Source of the DNA: Micropruina glycogenica
GTDB taxonomy: Bacteria > Actinomycetota > Actinomycetes > Propionibacteriales > Propionibacteriaceae
Direction of reading: 5' to 3'
Length of the DNA stretch: 64,000 nucleotides
Assembly (NCBI RefSeq): GCF_900289045.1
Contig: NZ_LT985188.1
Coordinates: forward strand, 310,001-374,000
The position numbers and the translations under genes are program-made. The number at the start of each line of letters is the position of its first letter. Positions within the stretch are counted from its first letter, which is position 1. Of this stretch, positions 19,754 to 28,630 are shown in pieces. A model generated the notes under the pieces. It had not been told where the DNA came from. It was given only the letters and a program-made list of their open reading frames with translations, and did not search any database.

Positions 19754-20404
19754 TCAGTACCAGCCGTGACCGGCCTTGAACCCCCAGGCACTGCAGGGCG
19801 TGCCGTAGCGATCCTTGATGTACTTCAGGCCCCACTTGATCTGGGTGGCCGGGTTGGTCTTCCAGTCGTCGCCTGCAGTGGCGAGCTTGCTGGCCGGCAG
19901 CGACTGCGGAATGCCGTAGGCGCCCGAGGTGGGGTTTTCGGCGTTCCACCGCCAGTTCGACTCCTGCGTCCAGATCTTGTCGACGCAGGTGAACTCATCT
20001 GCGCCCCATTCATACACCTTCAGCATCATGGCCTTGGCGATGTCGCGAGGGTCGGTGGTCTTGGGGTCGTAGCCGAGCTTCTCGACCTGTTCGGCGTAGC
20101 GGGTGGCGGCTTCGGTCTTCGCCCGCTGCTTCGCGAACTCGTTCACCTGCTGGGTGCGTTCGGCCACCGCGATCTCGACCGAAGCCTGGTTGAGCTCGGC
20201 CTGCCGCTGGTTGAGCGCCCGCGCAACCTCGGGCAGCAGGGCCGGACGGCTGTCGTCGCGCGAGATCTCACCGTCACGGTCGAGCGGCGCGACCGGCGCA
20301 GCAGCGGGAACCTGTGCGTGCGCCTGGGGCACCACGCCGAAGCCGGCGCTCAGGGTCACCGCAGCCAGCACTCCGAGTACGGGGCGGATCGGTGACGGCA
20401 CCAT
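19754..20404 (-). CDS. Secreted lytic-transglycosylase-like (SLT) protein
   Basis: A 216-aa exported protein: signal peptide (VLGVLAAVTLSAGFGVVPQAHA), a charged helical segment (about 45-110, ALNQRQAELNQ, VAERTQQVNEFAKQ) and a C-terminal lysozyme-like domain with a catalytic Glu in KIWTQESNWRW and the typical SGAYGIPQSLPASKL, ATQIKWGLKYIKDRYGTPC and a terminal GHGWY. Such small actinobacterial SLT proteins cleave peptidoglycan during growth or resuscitation. The start at 20404 (MVPSP) is preferred to the in-frame ATG at 20419 because the signal peptide begins there. Confidence 0.85.
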   Translation of the reverse strand: MVPSPIRPVLGVLAAVTLSAGFGVVPQAHAQVPAAAPVAPLDRDGEISRDDSRPALLPEVARALNQRQAELNQASVEIAVAERTQQVNEFAKQRAKTEAATRYAEQVEKLGYDPKTTDPRDIAKAMMLKVYEWGADEFTCVDKIWTQESNWRWNAENPTSGAYGIPQSLPASKLATAGDDWKTNPATQIKWGLKYIKDRYGTPCSAWGFKAGHGWY

Positions 20405-20485
20405 ACGAGGGTGCCACACAAACGTGGTTCAGCAAACTCTCAGTTGTCACCAGTTCGGGTGACAACGGGCCAGCACCGGGACAGG

Positions 20486-20755
20486 TCACCGTTTGCCCGG
20501 CGGCCCACCCAATCCGCGCAGAAAGTCGGGGTCGTCGTCGGGGGCCGGGGGACGCGTGTTGCGCGGGGGTTGGCGGCGCACGGGGCGTCCGAAGATCAGC
20601 CAGGCCAGCGCACCCAGTCCCGGCAGTGCGATCACCATCACGGCCCAGAGCCAGCGCGGCATGAGCCGGACGCGGTCGGGGTCGGACTGCGCCACCTCGA
20701 CCACGCAATAGATGACCAGCAGCGCCAGAATCAGCACCGGCAGTATGCGCGGCAT
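20486..20755 (-). CDS. Small PLDc_N-domain membrane protein
   Basis: An 89-aa protein with two hydrophobic helices (ILPVLILALLVIYCVVEVAQ, then WLWAVMVIALPGLGALAWLI) ending in FGRP, followed by a Pro/Arg-rich cytosolic tail. The second helix with its GALAWLIFGR end matches the phospholipase D nuclease N-terminal domain seen in cardiolipin synthases and, stand-alone, in many actinobacteria beside men genes. It has no catalytic HKD motif, so it is probably a membrane accessory of unknown role. It is divergent from menE across 33 bp. Confidence 0.75.
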   Translation of the reverse strand: MPRILPVLILALLVIYCVVEVAQSDPDRVRLMPRWLWAVMVIALPGLGALAWLIFGRPVRRQPPRNTRPPAPDDDPDFLRGLGGPPGKR

Positions 20756-20788
20756 GTCACCAATATAGGTCGGCATTAGGGTGAACGG

Positions 20789-21871
20789 GTGCCCTGCAGA
20801 CGATCAACCGGTGCCGGCATCGCGAAGGCCGTCGCCGAGGCACTCTCAGGCGGCCCCGGGGTGGCCGTCGCCGCCGACGTGCACGGCTTTCCCCCCGCGT
20901 GGCAACTGGACGGCCCGCCTCTCGACGACGGCGTGGCGGTGCTGGTCGGCACGTCCGGGTCGACCGGCGACCCCAAGGGTGTGCAACTGACGGCGGACGC
21001 GATCGGCGCCGCGGTGACCGCCACCCATGACCGGCTCGGCGGCCCCGGGCACTGGGTCTGCCCGTTGCCGCTGCACTACGTGGCGGGCGTGATGACCGTG
21101 GCTCGCTCAGCCCTGGCCGGCACCCGGCTGAGCGTGGTGCCCACCGACCTGACCTCGCTGCCGCGACACCCGGGCCGCAACTACGCCTCGGTGGTGGCCG
21201 CACAGTTGCATCGCGCCCTGGATGATCGAGCGATCACCGCCGATCTGGCCCGCTTCGACGCGGTACTGGTGGGCGGTTCGGCGATACCCCCCGCCCTGCT
21301 GCAACGTGGCCGGTCCGCGGGGGTGAATCTGGTGGCCACCTACGGCATGGCCGAAACCTGTGGTGGCTGCGTGTACGACGGGCTGCCGCTGGCCGGGGTG
21401 CAGGTGGCGATCGACCTGGCCGACCGCATCGCCATCACTTCACCCGCGGTGTTCAGCGGGTACCGGCTCGACCCGGCCGCCACTGACGCGGCGTTGACCG
21501 GGCGGACGCTGCGCACCAACGATCGCGGCCGCTGGAGCGGTGGACGGCTGCAGGTGCTGGGCCGGGTCGACGATGTGGTGATCACCGGTGGCGTCAACGT
21601 CGACCTGGCCGCGGCCCAACGGGTCGCCGACGCCGCGTTCGGGCCGGCGCGACTGGCCCTGCTCGCGGTGCCCGACGAGCGGTGGGGCGTCCGCATCGTC
21701 GCCCTCACCGACGCAGCGATCGACGTGGCCGAATGTCGCGCCCGGCTAGCCGATTCGTTGCAGCCGGCGGCGGTGCCGCGGGATCTGCGCCGCGTGGCTG
21801 GCCTGCCCCGCACGTCCACTGGCAAGATCGATCGGACGGGCCTGCTGCGGCTGTGGGCCGAAGGAGGCTGA
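20789..21871 (+). CDS. menE: o-Succinylbenzoate-CoA ligase
   Basis: This adenylating enzyme activates o-succinylbenzoate with CoA in menaquinone synthesis. It is 360 aa, short as in other actinobacterial MenE. Visible motifs are the P-loop GTSGSTGDPKGV, ATYGMAETCGG, the hinge region RTNDRGRW, and the late lysine in TSTGKIDR. GTG at 20789 is the start; the menA start follows the stop directly. It heads a compact menE-menA-menC-menD operon. Confidence 0.93.
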   Translation: MPCRRSTGAGIAKAVAEALSGGPGVAVAADVHGFPPAWQLDGPPLDDGVAVLVGTSGSTGDPKGVQLTADAIGAAVTATHDRLGGPGHWVCPLPLHYVAGVMTVARSALAGTRLSVVPTDLTSLPRHPGRNYASVVAAQLHRALDDRAITADLARFDAVLVGGSAIPPALLQRGRSAGVNLVATYGMAETCGGCVYDGLPLAGVQVAIDLADRIAITSPAVFSGYRLDPAATDAALTGRTLRTNDRGRWSGGRLQVLGRVDDVVITGGVNVDLAAAQRVADAAFGPARLALLAVPDERWGVRIVALTDAAIDVAECRARLADSLQPAAVPRDLRRVAGLPRTSTGKIDRTGLLRLWAEGG

Positions 21872-22750
21872 GTGGCCACGTCGACGCAATGGGTCGAGGG
21901 CGCCCGTCCACGCACCCTGCCGGCTGCGATCTCACCGGTGGTGGCCGGCAGCGGCATAGCCGCCCACGCCGGCGGCTTCGCGTTCTGGCCGGCGCTGCTG
22001 TGCCTGGTCGTCGCGCTGGCCCTGCAGGTGGGCGTCAACTACGCCAACGACTATTCCGACGGGGTGCGCGGTACCGATACCGACCGGGTGGGCCCGATGC
22101 GGCTGGTGGGCTCGGGGGTGGCGCGACCCGAGCAGGTGAAGGCGGCCGCTTTCGGCTGCTTCGGGGTGGCGGCCCTGGCCGGGCTCGGCATCGTGCTGAT
22201 CACCCAGTTGTGGTGGCTGCTGCTGGTGGGGGCCGCCGCCATCGCTGCGGCCTGGTTCTACACCGGCGGCAAGCGGCCCTACGGCTACCTCGGGCTGGGT
22301 GAGCTGTTCGTGTTCGTGTTCTTCGGCCTGGTCGCGGTGGGCGGCACGGTGCTGGTGCAGGTGGGGCACACCACCCCCGCCACCTGGGCCGTTGCGGTGA
22401 CCATCGGCGCCTTGGCCTGCGCCATTCTGGTGGCCAACAACCTGCGCGACCTGCGCGGCGACGCGGCGGTCGGCAAGCGCACCCTGGCCACCCGGCTGGG
22501 CGATCGCGGCACCCGCTGGTTCTTCGCCGCGCTGGTGCTGCTGGCCGTGGTGGGCGTGCTACTGGTCGCCGCCTGGGCGACGCCGTGGGCCCTGCTCGGC
22601 CTGGCCATGCTGGCGTTCCTGGTCACCCCCGTGCGCGAGGTGCTTGCCGGTGGCACCGGCCGGGCCCTGATCGGGGTGCTCAAGCAGATCGGCATCGGTG
22701 AGCTGGCCGCGGCGGTGGGTCTGGCCGTCGGCCTGGTGATCGGGCGCTGA
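21872..22750 (+). CDS. menA: 1,4-Dihydroxy-2-naphthoate polyprenyltransferase
   Basis: A 292-aa integral membrane UbiA-family prenyltransferase that attaches the polyprenyl tail to DHNA to form demethylmenaquinone. The first Asp-rich motif is NYANDYSDGVRGTD and the second is NNLRDLRGDAAVGKRTLA; eight to nine hydrophobic helices follow. GTG at 21872 starts directly after the menE stop, with AAGGAGG upstream. Its tail donor is probably made by the polyprenyl synthase at 50897. Confidence 0.95.
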   Translation: MATSTQWVEGARPRTLPAAISPVVAGSGIAAHAGGFAFWPALLCLVVALALQVGVNYANDYSDGVRGTDTDRVGPMRLVGSGVARPEQVKAAAFGCFGVAALAGLGIVLITQLWWLLLVGAAAIAAAWFYTGGKRPYGYLGLGELFVFVFFGLVAVGGTVLVQVGHTTPATWAVAVTIGALACAILVANNLRDLRGDAAVGKRTLATRLGDRGTRWFFAALVLLAVVGVLLVAAWATPWALLGLAMLAFLVTPVREVLAGGTGRALIGVLKQIGIGELAAAVGLAVGLVIGR

Positions 22751-22751
22751 C

Positions 22752-23708
22752 GTGCGATCGGTGGCCTACCAGGTGAACCTCACCACCCGCTTTCGCGGCA
22801 TCACCAGCCGCACGGGACTGCTGCTGCAGGGCCCGGCGGGCTGGGGCGAGTGGAGTCCGTTCCCCGAGTACGAGCGCCCCGAGATCGACGCATGGTGGGC
22901 CGCGGCGGTCGAGTCGGCCACGCTGCCCTGGCCGACACCGGTGCGTGACAGCGTGCCGGTGAACAGCATCGTGCCGGCCGTGTCGGCCGAGGTTGCGGGC
23001 CGGTACGCCACCGCCGGCGGCTGCCGCACCGCCAAGGTGAAGGTGGCCGAGCGCGGGCAGACCCTGGCCGACGACGTGGCCCGGGTCGAGGCCGTCCGCG
23101 ACGCCCTGGGGCCGAGTGGACGGGTTCGCGTGGACGCCAACGGGGCCTGGAGCGTGTCCGAAGCCCTGACGGCGATTCGGCAGTTGGCCCGGTTCGAGCT
23201 CGAATACGTGGAGCAGCCGTGCGCCGGAGTCGACGAGCTCGCCGAGCTGCGGGTGGCCCTGGCACGCGCCGGGCTCGACGTGGCGATCGCCGCCGACGAG
23301 TCGATCAGGCGCTCGGGCGACCCCGAACGGGTCGCGCGGTTGCAGGCCGCCGACGTGGCGGTGCTGAAGGTGCAGCCGCTGGGCGGCGTGCGGCGGTGCC
23401 TGCAGTTGGCCGAACGACTGGGGCTGCCGGTGGTGGTGTCGTCGGCGCTGGAGAGCTCGGTGGGCATCGCGGCCGGGGTGGCGCTGGCCGCGGCGCTGCC
23501 CGAGTTGCCGTACGCGTGCGGGCTGAACACGCTCGCGTTGCTGCAACAGGACGTGACCAGCGACCCGCTCGTGGTGAGCGAAGGACGGCTTGCGGTGCGT
23601 CGGGTGGCCCCCGACGGTGAGGCCTGGCAGGCTCCGCCGCAGACAGACCTCTGGTGGCGGCAACGTCGCGCGACGGTCGAGGCGGCCGGTGGGGAGGTGG
23701 CGGGATGA
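22752..23708 (+). CDS. menC: o-Succinylbenzoate synthase
   Basis: An enolase-superfamily dehydratase of 318 aa making o-succinylbenzoate from SHCHC. Active-site elements: Lys in TAKVKV, the metal ligands in RVDANGAW, YVEQP and AADES, and the second Lys in VLKVQPLGG. GTG start one base after menA; the last codons overlap menD by 4 bp. Confidence 0.95.
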   Translation: MRSVAYQVNLTTRFRGITSRTGLLLQGPAGWGEWSPFPEYERPEIDAWWAAAVESATLPWPTPVRDSVPVNSIVPAVSAEVAGRYATAGGCRTAKVKVAERGQTLADDVARVEAVRDALGPSGRVRVDANGAWSVSEALTAIRQLARFELEYVEQPCAGVDELAELRVALARAGLDVAIAADESIRRSGDPERVARLQAADVAVLKVQPLGGVRRCLQLAERLGLPVVVSSALESSVGIAAGVALAAALPELPYACGLNTLALLQQDVTSDPLVVSEGRLAVRRVAPDGEAWQAPPQTDLWWRQRRATVEAAGGEVAG

Positions 23709-25312
23709 GTTCACCGCAGTGCGCGGCAGCGATCGTGGCACAACTGCTGGCGCAGGGCGTCCGTGACGTGGTGCTGGCGCCCGGCTCGCGCAGTGCACCG
23801 CTGGCGTTGGCGCTGGCCCGGGCCGAGTCGTCGGGGTCGCTGCGGCTGCATGTGCGCTACGACGAACGCTCGGCCGGCTTTCTGGCACTCGGCCTGGCCA
23901 AGGGCGGGGGAGTGCCCGTCGCGGTGGTCACCACGTCGGGCACCGCGGTGGGCAACCTGTTGCCGGCCGTCATGGAGGCCCACCACGCTCAGGTGCCGCT
24001 GGTGGTGATCAGCGCCGATCGGCCCGCGGCGCTGGTGGGCTTCGGAGCGAATCAGACCACCGACCAGGCACGGCTGTTCGAGCCGTTCGTGCGCTGGTCG
24101 GCCCGGGTGTCCTCGGGTGCCCCCGCGGCGTCGTGGACGGCGCAGGCCGCCAAGGCCTGCCTGATCGCAGCGGGCCCGGCGAGCCGCCACCCCGGCCCCG
24201 TGCACCTCAACGTCGAACTGGCCGAACCCCTGGTGGGCGACTCGGACCAGCCCGTCGTACGCCCGGTGCGGCAACCGGCTGCGGCTGGGGCAGAACCGGT
24301 GACGCTACCCGCGGGCCCGCGCACCCTGCTGATCTGCGGCGACGCGTCCCCTGCCGTGGGCGCGGTGGTGGCCCGGCTGGCGCGCGCTGCGGGGTTACCG
24401 CTGGTGGCAGAGCCGTCCAGCAACGCGCGCTGCGCGGCCCTGCGCACCGGACGGCTGCTGCTGGCCGGCGCGCTCGCCGATCAGGTCGAGCGGGTGGTGG
24501 TGTTCGGGCACCCGACCCTGTCACGCCCGGTCAACCGCCTTCTGGCAAGGGCAGATGTTGAGTTGATCGTGGTGAGCGCGAACGCCGATTGGGTCGACCC
24601 GGGCTGGCGGGCGAGCCTGGTGGTGCGGGGCGTCGCGTTCGAGGGTGCCGACGCCGACCCCGACTGGCTGGAGCAATGGACGGCTGCCGACGCCGAGGTG
24701 GGCGACGCGCTCGACCGACTGCTGGCGGCGCAGTCGGCGCTCACCGGGCCCGCGGTGGCGGCGAAGGTACTCGCCTGCGTGGGTGACGGCGCGCTGGTGC
24801 TGGGCAGTTCGCAACCGATCCGCGACGCCGACCTGGCCGCCGAAACCCCGGCCGAGGTGTTCGCCAACCGGGGGTTGGCCGGCATTGACGGCACGGTGTC
24901 AACGGCGGTCGGCATCGCCACGGCGGTGGGGCGTCCGGTCACCCTGCTGTGCGGCGACCTGACCTATCTGCACGACGTCAACGGCTTGGCCGTTGGCTTG
25001 GGGGAGCGGCGACCCGACCTGCGCATCGTGGTGGCCGACGACGGCGGTGGCAGCATCTTCGCTACCCTCGAATACGGCGAGGCGCTCTATGCGGACGCTT
25101 TCGAACGGGTCTTCGCCACGCCGTCCGGCGTAGACGTAGCTCTGCTGACCGAAGCCCACGGCGTACCGGTGCGCCGGGTGGCCACGGCCGCTGAACTGCA
25201 GCAGGCGTTGCAGGCACCGATCGTCGGCACCGACGTGGTCGTGGTGACCGTCGACCGCACGGGCCGTCGAACGCTCAACGAGGCCGTCAACGCACTGGTC
25301 AACCAGCAATAG
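23705..25312 (+). CDS. menD: SEPHCHC synthase
   Basis: This thiamin-diphosphate enzyme joins 2-oxoglutarate and isochorismate, the committed step of menaquinone synthesis. It is 535 aa from the ATG at 23705, which overlaps the menC stop (ATGA). Motifs: VVLAPGSRSAPLALALA, the glutamate region YDERSAGFLALG, TTSGTAVGNLLPAVMEA, SADRPAAL, and the cofactor-binding GDLTYLHDVNGL. It is the last gene of the men operon, followed by a perfect 21-bp inverted repeat before a convergent gene. Confidence 0.95.
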   Translation: MSSPQCAAAIVAQLLAQGVRDVVLAPGSRSAPLALALARAESSGSLRLHVRYDERSAGFLALGLAKGGGVPVAVVTTSGTAVGNLLPAVMEAHHAQVPLVVISADRPAALVGFGANQTTDQARLFEPFVRWSARVSSGAPAASWTAQAAKACLIAAGPASRHPGPVHLNVELAEPLVGDSDQPVVRPVRQPAAAGAEPVTLPAGPRTLLICGDASPAVGAVVARLARAAGLPLVAEPSSNARCAALRTGRLLLAGALADQVERVVVFGHPTLSRPVNRLLARADVELIVVSANADWVDPGWRASLVVRGVAFEGADADPDWLEQWTAADAEVGDALDRLLAAQSALTGPAVAAKVLACVGDGALVLGSSQPIRDADLAAETPAEVFANRGLAGIDGTVSTAVGIATAVGRPVTLLCGDLTYLHDVNGLAVGLGERRPDLRIVVADDGGGSIFATLEYGEALYADAFERVFATPSGVDVALLTEAHGVPVRRVATAAELQQALQAPIVGTDVVVVTVDRTGRRTLNEAVNALVNQQ

Positions 25313-25366
25313 CCCAGCGAGTGGGACCCTCGCACGCACCCAGGCCACGAGCAGGGCTGGAGGTGG

Positions 25367-25455
25367 CGGAGGGGGCTCGACTCGAGATGTGGATGGGTCT
25401 GGCCGCCGAGGGAGCCTGCGCCCGAGGCTGGTTTTCTCGAGTCGAGCCCCCTCCG
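25367..25455. terminator. 21-bp perfect inverted repeat between convergent genes
   Basis: CGGAGGGGGCTCGACTCGAG (from 25367) reappears inverted as CTCGAGTCGAGCCCCCTCCG (ending 25455), separated by 47 bp. It lies between the menD stop and the stop of the convergent nuclease gene. The size and perfect pairing suggest a bidirectional terminator or a small non-autonomous repeat element; the sequence differs from the GGGGACGGTT arrays. No T run follows. Confidence 0.6.
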
Positions 25456-25496
25456 ACGCCGGTCCGCCTCACGGCATCTTGTCAACAACGGGTGAG

Positions 25497-27176
25497 CTAA
25501 GCGAGCCCGCGCAGCCAGCGCCGCACATGCCACGTGGCCTCGACGTCGTCCTCGTTGTATTCGAGCACGCGCTGCCTGGCCGCCTGCCGAATCGCCTCGG
25601 TGTCGCCCGCCAGCGCTTCGTCGAACCAGCCCTGGCTGTTGAGCCCACCGGGGGTGGCGTCACGCCAGGCGAACCCGGCCGCCTTCGACGCCACCACCTT
25701 CAGCCCCAGACCCTGGGTGCCGAAGAAGTGGGTGCGAATCACGGTGAACAGATCGAAGAAGTGGGTGTTGCCCCACTGCAACGCCCACGCCAGCGCCGGT
25801 GAGCCGCTGCGCCTGGCCAACCGGTCGAGCCGCACCACCTCGTAGTCGGAGTAGTGCACCACCAGGGCGTCCACGCCGTCGACCAGGTCGTGCAGCCACT
25901 GCATGGCGGCTTCGGCCAGGGCCACCTCGGCGTCGTCGTCGAGGTCTTCGAAAGCGCTGAAGTGCCGGTAGTAGTGCGAACCGTCGCGGGCGTCGCTGAC
26001 CAGAAACCCCCACAGGTACACCCGATCACCCACGGACGTTTCGATGTCGAGGTCGATCTCGACGGTCGCGGCGGGCAGATCGATGGGTCCCGTGGTGACG
26101 CGGTCGAAGTCGACCCCGCGGGCCATCAGCACCGAACGCCGCCACGCCAGCCGCAGCCGTTCCTCGGCCCCGATGCGGTGGGTGATGCGCGGCAGGTAGT
26201 CGGGCAGCAGTGCGTCCACGTCACGGGCGGCCAACTCGGTGACGGTGGCCACGCCGAGGTCGCGCAGCACCTGAATCTCGTGCACGTCGAGCGGCGACTT
26301 CGAAATGCGCAGGCTCAGGTCGTCGTCGGCCAGCCGGGGGCGGCAGACGTCCCACCACTGGCACCAGCTGCATTCGCGGTTCGCGATGGGTTCGAGCAGC
26401 GGCGGGTCGCCGGGCGCCAACGCTGAGGCGGCCAGCGCCAACTCGACCCGAAACGCGTGCTCGCTGTCGTAGCGCTCCAACGCCGAGACCGATTCGACGT
26501 CGTAGGGGTCGGTCAGGTCGCGCGGGCTGGGCGGCACCACGGGCAGACCCAGATCGACCCACGAGAGCACCCGGCCGAGGCCCTCGATGTCGTCGGTGCC
26601 CACCACCGCGGCCAACGGACGCCCCGACGCACGTCCGATGCGCTGCAGCATGCGGTGGTAGTGCGCCAGTTGCAGCAGGTCGTTGAGCCGCCAGGTGTGC
26701 CGAAACCGCCGTCCGGGTAGTTCGTGCCTGGTCAGCGGGTCGGCCAGGCTCGACCAGGTCAGCGTGGCGGGTTCGCGGCGCGGGTCGCTGACCCGGTGGA
26801 ACTTGATCTCGGCGGGGTGGTACCCGCCGTCGTCGGCGCGCAGCAACAGGTCGGGGCGCCCGCTGCGGTGCTGGTCGACGTCGCGCGGCAGCAGCGGGGC
26901 GATCAGCACCTGCACCCCGCCCGCCATCGCGGCCAGGGTGATCTGCTCCTGCTCAGCGCTGGGCAGGTCGGTGAGCAGCCGGGCGTCGAGCACCGAGCCG
27001 GTGAAGCCGCGCAACAGCTCGTGCAACACCTCGGCCTCGAACGCCACACCACCGTGAAAGACCTCGCGCAGACTCTCGTCGGCCCTGGTCGGCACGCTCA
27101 GCCCCGGGTGAAACGCGTTGTGCGTCTTGACCGGGCAGCTGCGCGCCGCGTAGGCGTCGAGGGTGAACGACTGCAT
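25497..27176 (-). CDS. TM0106-family RecB-like nuclease
   Basis: A 559-aa protein. The N-terminal half carries a RecB/Cas4-type nuclease core (FEAEVLHELLRGF, RPDLLLR, YHPAEIKFHR) with a Cys cluster ECSWCQWWDVC that may bind iron-sulfur. A helix-hairpin-like segment follows (LRDLGVATVTELAARDVDAL). The C-terminal half is an RNase H/YprB-like 3'-5' exonuclease domain (VEIDLDIETSVG, VVHYSDYEVVRLDRL, EYNEDDVEATW). This matches the TM0106 RecB-nuclease family, whose function is not established. Its ATG overlaps the menG stop by one base, so it is co-expressed with menG, probably without a pathway link. Confidence 0.85.
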   Translation of the reverse strand: MQSFTLDAYAARSCPVKTHNAFHPGLSVPTRADESLREVFHGGVAFEAEVLHELLRGFTGSVLDARLLTDLPSAEQEQITLAAMAGGVQVLIAPLLPRDVDQHRSGRPDLLLRADDGGYHPAEIKFHRVSDPRREPATLTWSSLADPLTRHELPGRRFRHTWRLNDLLQLAHYHRMLQRIGRASGRPLAAVVGTDDIEGLGRVLSWVDLGLPVVPPSPRDLTDPYDVESVSALERYDSEHAFRVELALAASALAPGDPPLLEPIANRECSWCQWWDVCRPRLADDDLSLRISKSPLDVHEIQVLRDLGVATVTELAARDVDALLPDYLPRITHRIGAEERLRLAWRRSVLMARGVDFDRVTTGPIDLPAATVEIDLDIETSVGDRVYLWGFLVSDARDGSHYYRHFSAFEDLDDDAEVALAEAAMQWLHDLVDGVDALVVHYSDYEVVRLDRLARRSGSPALAWALQWGNTHFFDLFTVIRTHFFGTQGLGLKVVASKAAGFAWRDATPGGLNSQGWFDEALAGDTEAIRQAARQRVLEYNEDDVEATWHVRRWLRGLA

Positions 27177-27910
27177 CAGGCCACGGCGCGGTGCAGGGCG
27201 ACGATGCCCCCGGTGAGGTTCTTCCACGAGACGTCGCGCCAACCGGCCGCGGCGAGCTTGTCGGCCAGCGGACGCTGCGCCGGCCAGGCCAGAATCGATT
27301 CGGCCAGGTACTCGTACGCGATCGGGTTGCTCGCGCTGAGTCGCGCGATCAGCGGCAGGGCCCGCAGAGCGACGTTGGCGTACAGCCAGCGCAGCGGCGC
27401 GAAGGTCGGCGTGCTGAACTCGCAGATCACGATGCGACCGCCGGGCCGGGTCACCCGGCGCAGTTCGGCCAGAGCGGCGTCGGTGTCTTCGACGTTGCGC
27501 AGCCCGAACGAGATGGTCACCGCGTCGAACGCCGCGTCGGCGAACGGCAGGGCCAGCGCATCGGCGTTCACGAAGGTGAGCTGCGGCTGCCGTTCGGCGC
27601 CCACCTGCAGCATGCCGAGGCTCAGGTCGGCCGCCACCACCAGGGCACCCGCGTCGGCGAACGGCTTCGACGACGTGCCGGTGCCGGCGGCCAGGTCGAG
27701 AATGCGCTGCCCGGGTTCGGGTGCCACCGCCGCCACGACCGCCCGGCGCCAACCCCGGTCGAGCCCGCCGGTGAGCAGGTCGTTGACCAGGTCGTAGCGG
27801 GCCGCCACCCCGTCGAACATCGCCGCCACGTCGGCTCTGCGCTTGGCCAGCGTCGCCCTTGCTCGTCCGGTGTCAACCACGGCGGCTAGCTTGCCACGCC
27901 GCACCGACAC
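27176..27910 (-). CDS. menG: Demethylmenaquinone methyltransferase
   Basis: A 244-aa UbiE/MenG methyltransferase that C-methylates demethylmenaquinone with SAM, the last ring step. Signatures: [20 protein letters not shown] near the N-terminus, SAM motif [44 protein letters not shown] and [16 protein letters not shown]. The GTG at 27910 is the start. It is divergent from an ABC transporter across 57 bp and is followed, overlapping, by the nuclease gene. Confidence 0.95.
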   Translation of the reverse strand: MSVRRGKLAAVVDTGRARATLAKRRADVAAMFDGVAARYDLVNDLLTGGLDRGWRRAVVAAVAPEPGQRILDLAAGTGTSSKPFADAGALVVAADLSLGMLQVGAERQPQLTFVNADALALPFADAAFDAVTISFGLRNVEDTDAALAELRRVTRPGGRIVICEFSTPTFAPLRWLYANVALRALPLIARLSASNPIAYEYLAESILAWPAQRPLADKLAAAGWRDVSWKNLTGGIVALHRAVA

Positions 27911-27967
27911 TCACCGACCCGGCGGACGATGCGTAGCAATCTTTCGTTGTGGTGGAGAATCGGGCCC

Positions 27968-28630
27968 ATGGCCAAACGCAGCACGGTGCTCAAGGTGGCT
28001 GGGATGAGCAAGTCGTTCGGCCCGGTCGTCATCGTCGAGAACTTCAACCTCGAGGTGCGTGAGGGCGAGGCGATCGCGCTGACCGGACGCAACGGGGCCG
28101 GCAAGTCGACCATTCTGCGCTGCATCGTCGGTGCCGACCAGCCCGACGAGGGCACCGTCGAGGTCGACGGCATTCGCATGAGCGAGACCAATCCCGAGGT
28201 GCGTCGCGCCGTGGCCACCGTGATCGACGACCTCGACTTCTTTCCCGACCTTTCGGTGGTCGAGCACCTCGACCTGCTGGCCCGGGCGCACGGCATCGCC
28301 GACGCCGAGCAGGCAGTCGACGAGGTGCTGCACGAGGTGCAGCTGGTGCCGCAGTCGGGGCAGTTGCCGGGCACGCTGTCGTCCGGTCAGCGCCGCCGGC
28401 TGGCGCTGGCCACCGCGTTCATCCGCCCGCGCCGGCTGCTGGTGCTCGACGAGCCCGAGCAGCGGCTCGACGTCGAGGGCGTGGAGTGGCTTGCCGCCCG
28501 GCTGGCCGCCGAGCGCAACCGCGGGCTGGCCATCGTGATGGCGAGCCACGAGCCCAAACTGGTGCAGAGCGTGGCCACCCGCATCGTGCGCATCGGCGAG
28601 TCCGTGGCCGTCGACGAGGTCGCCGGGTGA
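27968..28630 (+). CDS. ABC transporter ATP-binding protein
   Basis: A 220-aa ATPase: Walker A GRNGAGKST, signature LSSGQRRRLALATAF (SSGQ instead of SGGQ), Walker B LLVLDEPEQRLD, switch His in ASHEPK. The short A-subfamily-like form suggests an ABC-2 type exporter. ATG at 27968 is used. Its stop overlaps the GTG of the following membrane protein by 4 bp, so the two form one transporter of unknown substrate. Confidence 0.9.
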   Translation: MAKRSTVLKVAGMSKSFGPVVIVENFNLEVREGEAIALTGRNGAGKSTILRCIVGADQPDEGTVEVDGIRMSETNPEVRRAVATVIDDLDFFPDLSVVEHLDLLARAHGIADAEQAVDEVLHEVQLVPQSGQLPGTLSSGQRRRLALATAFIRPRRLLVLDEPEQRLDVEGVEWLAARLAAERNRGLAIVMASHEPKLVQSVATRIVRIGESVAVDEVAG

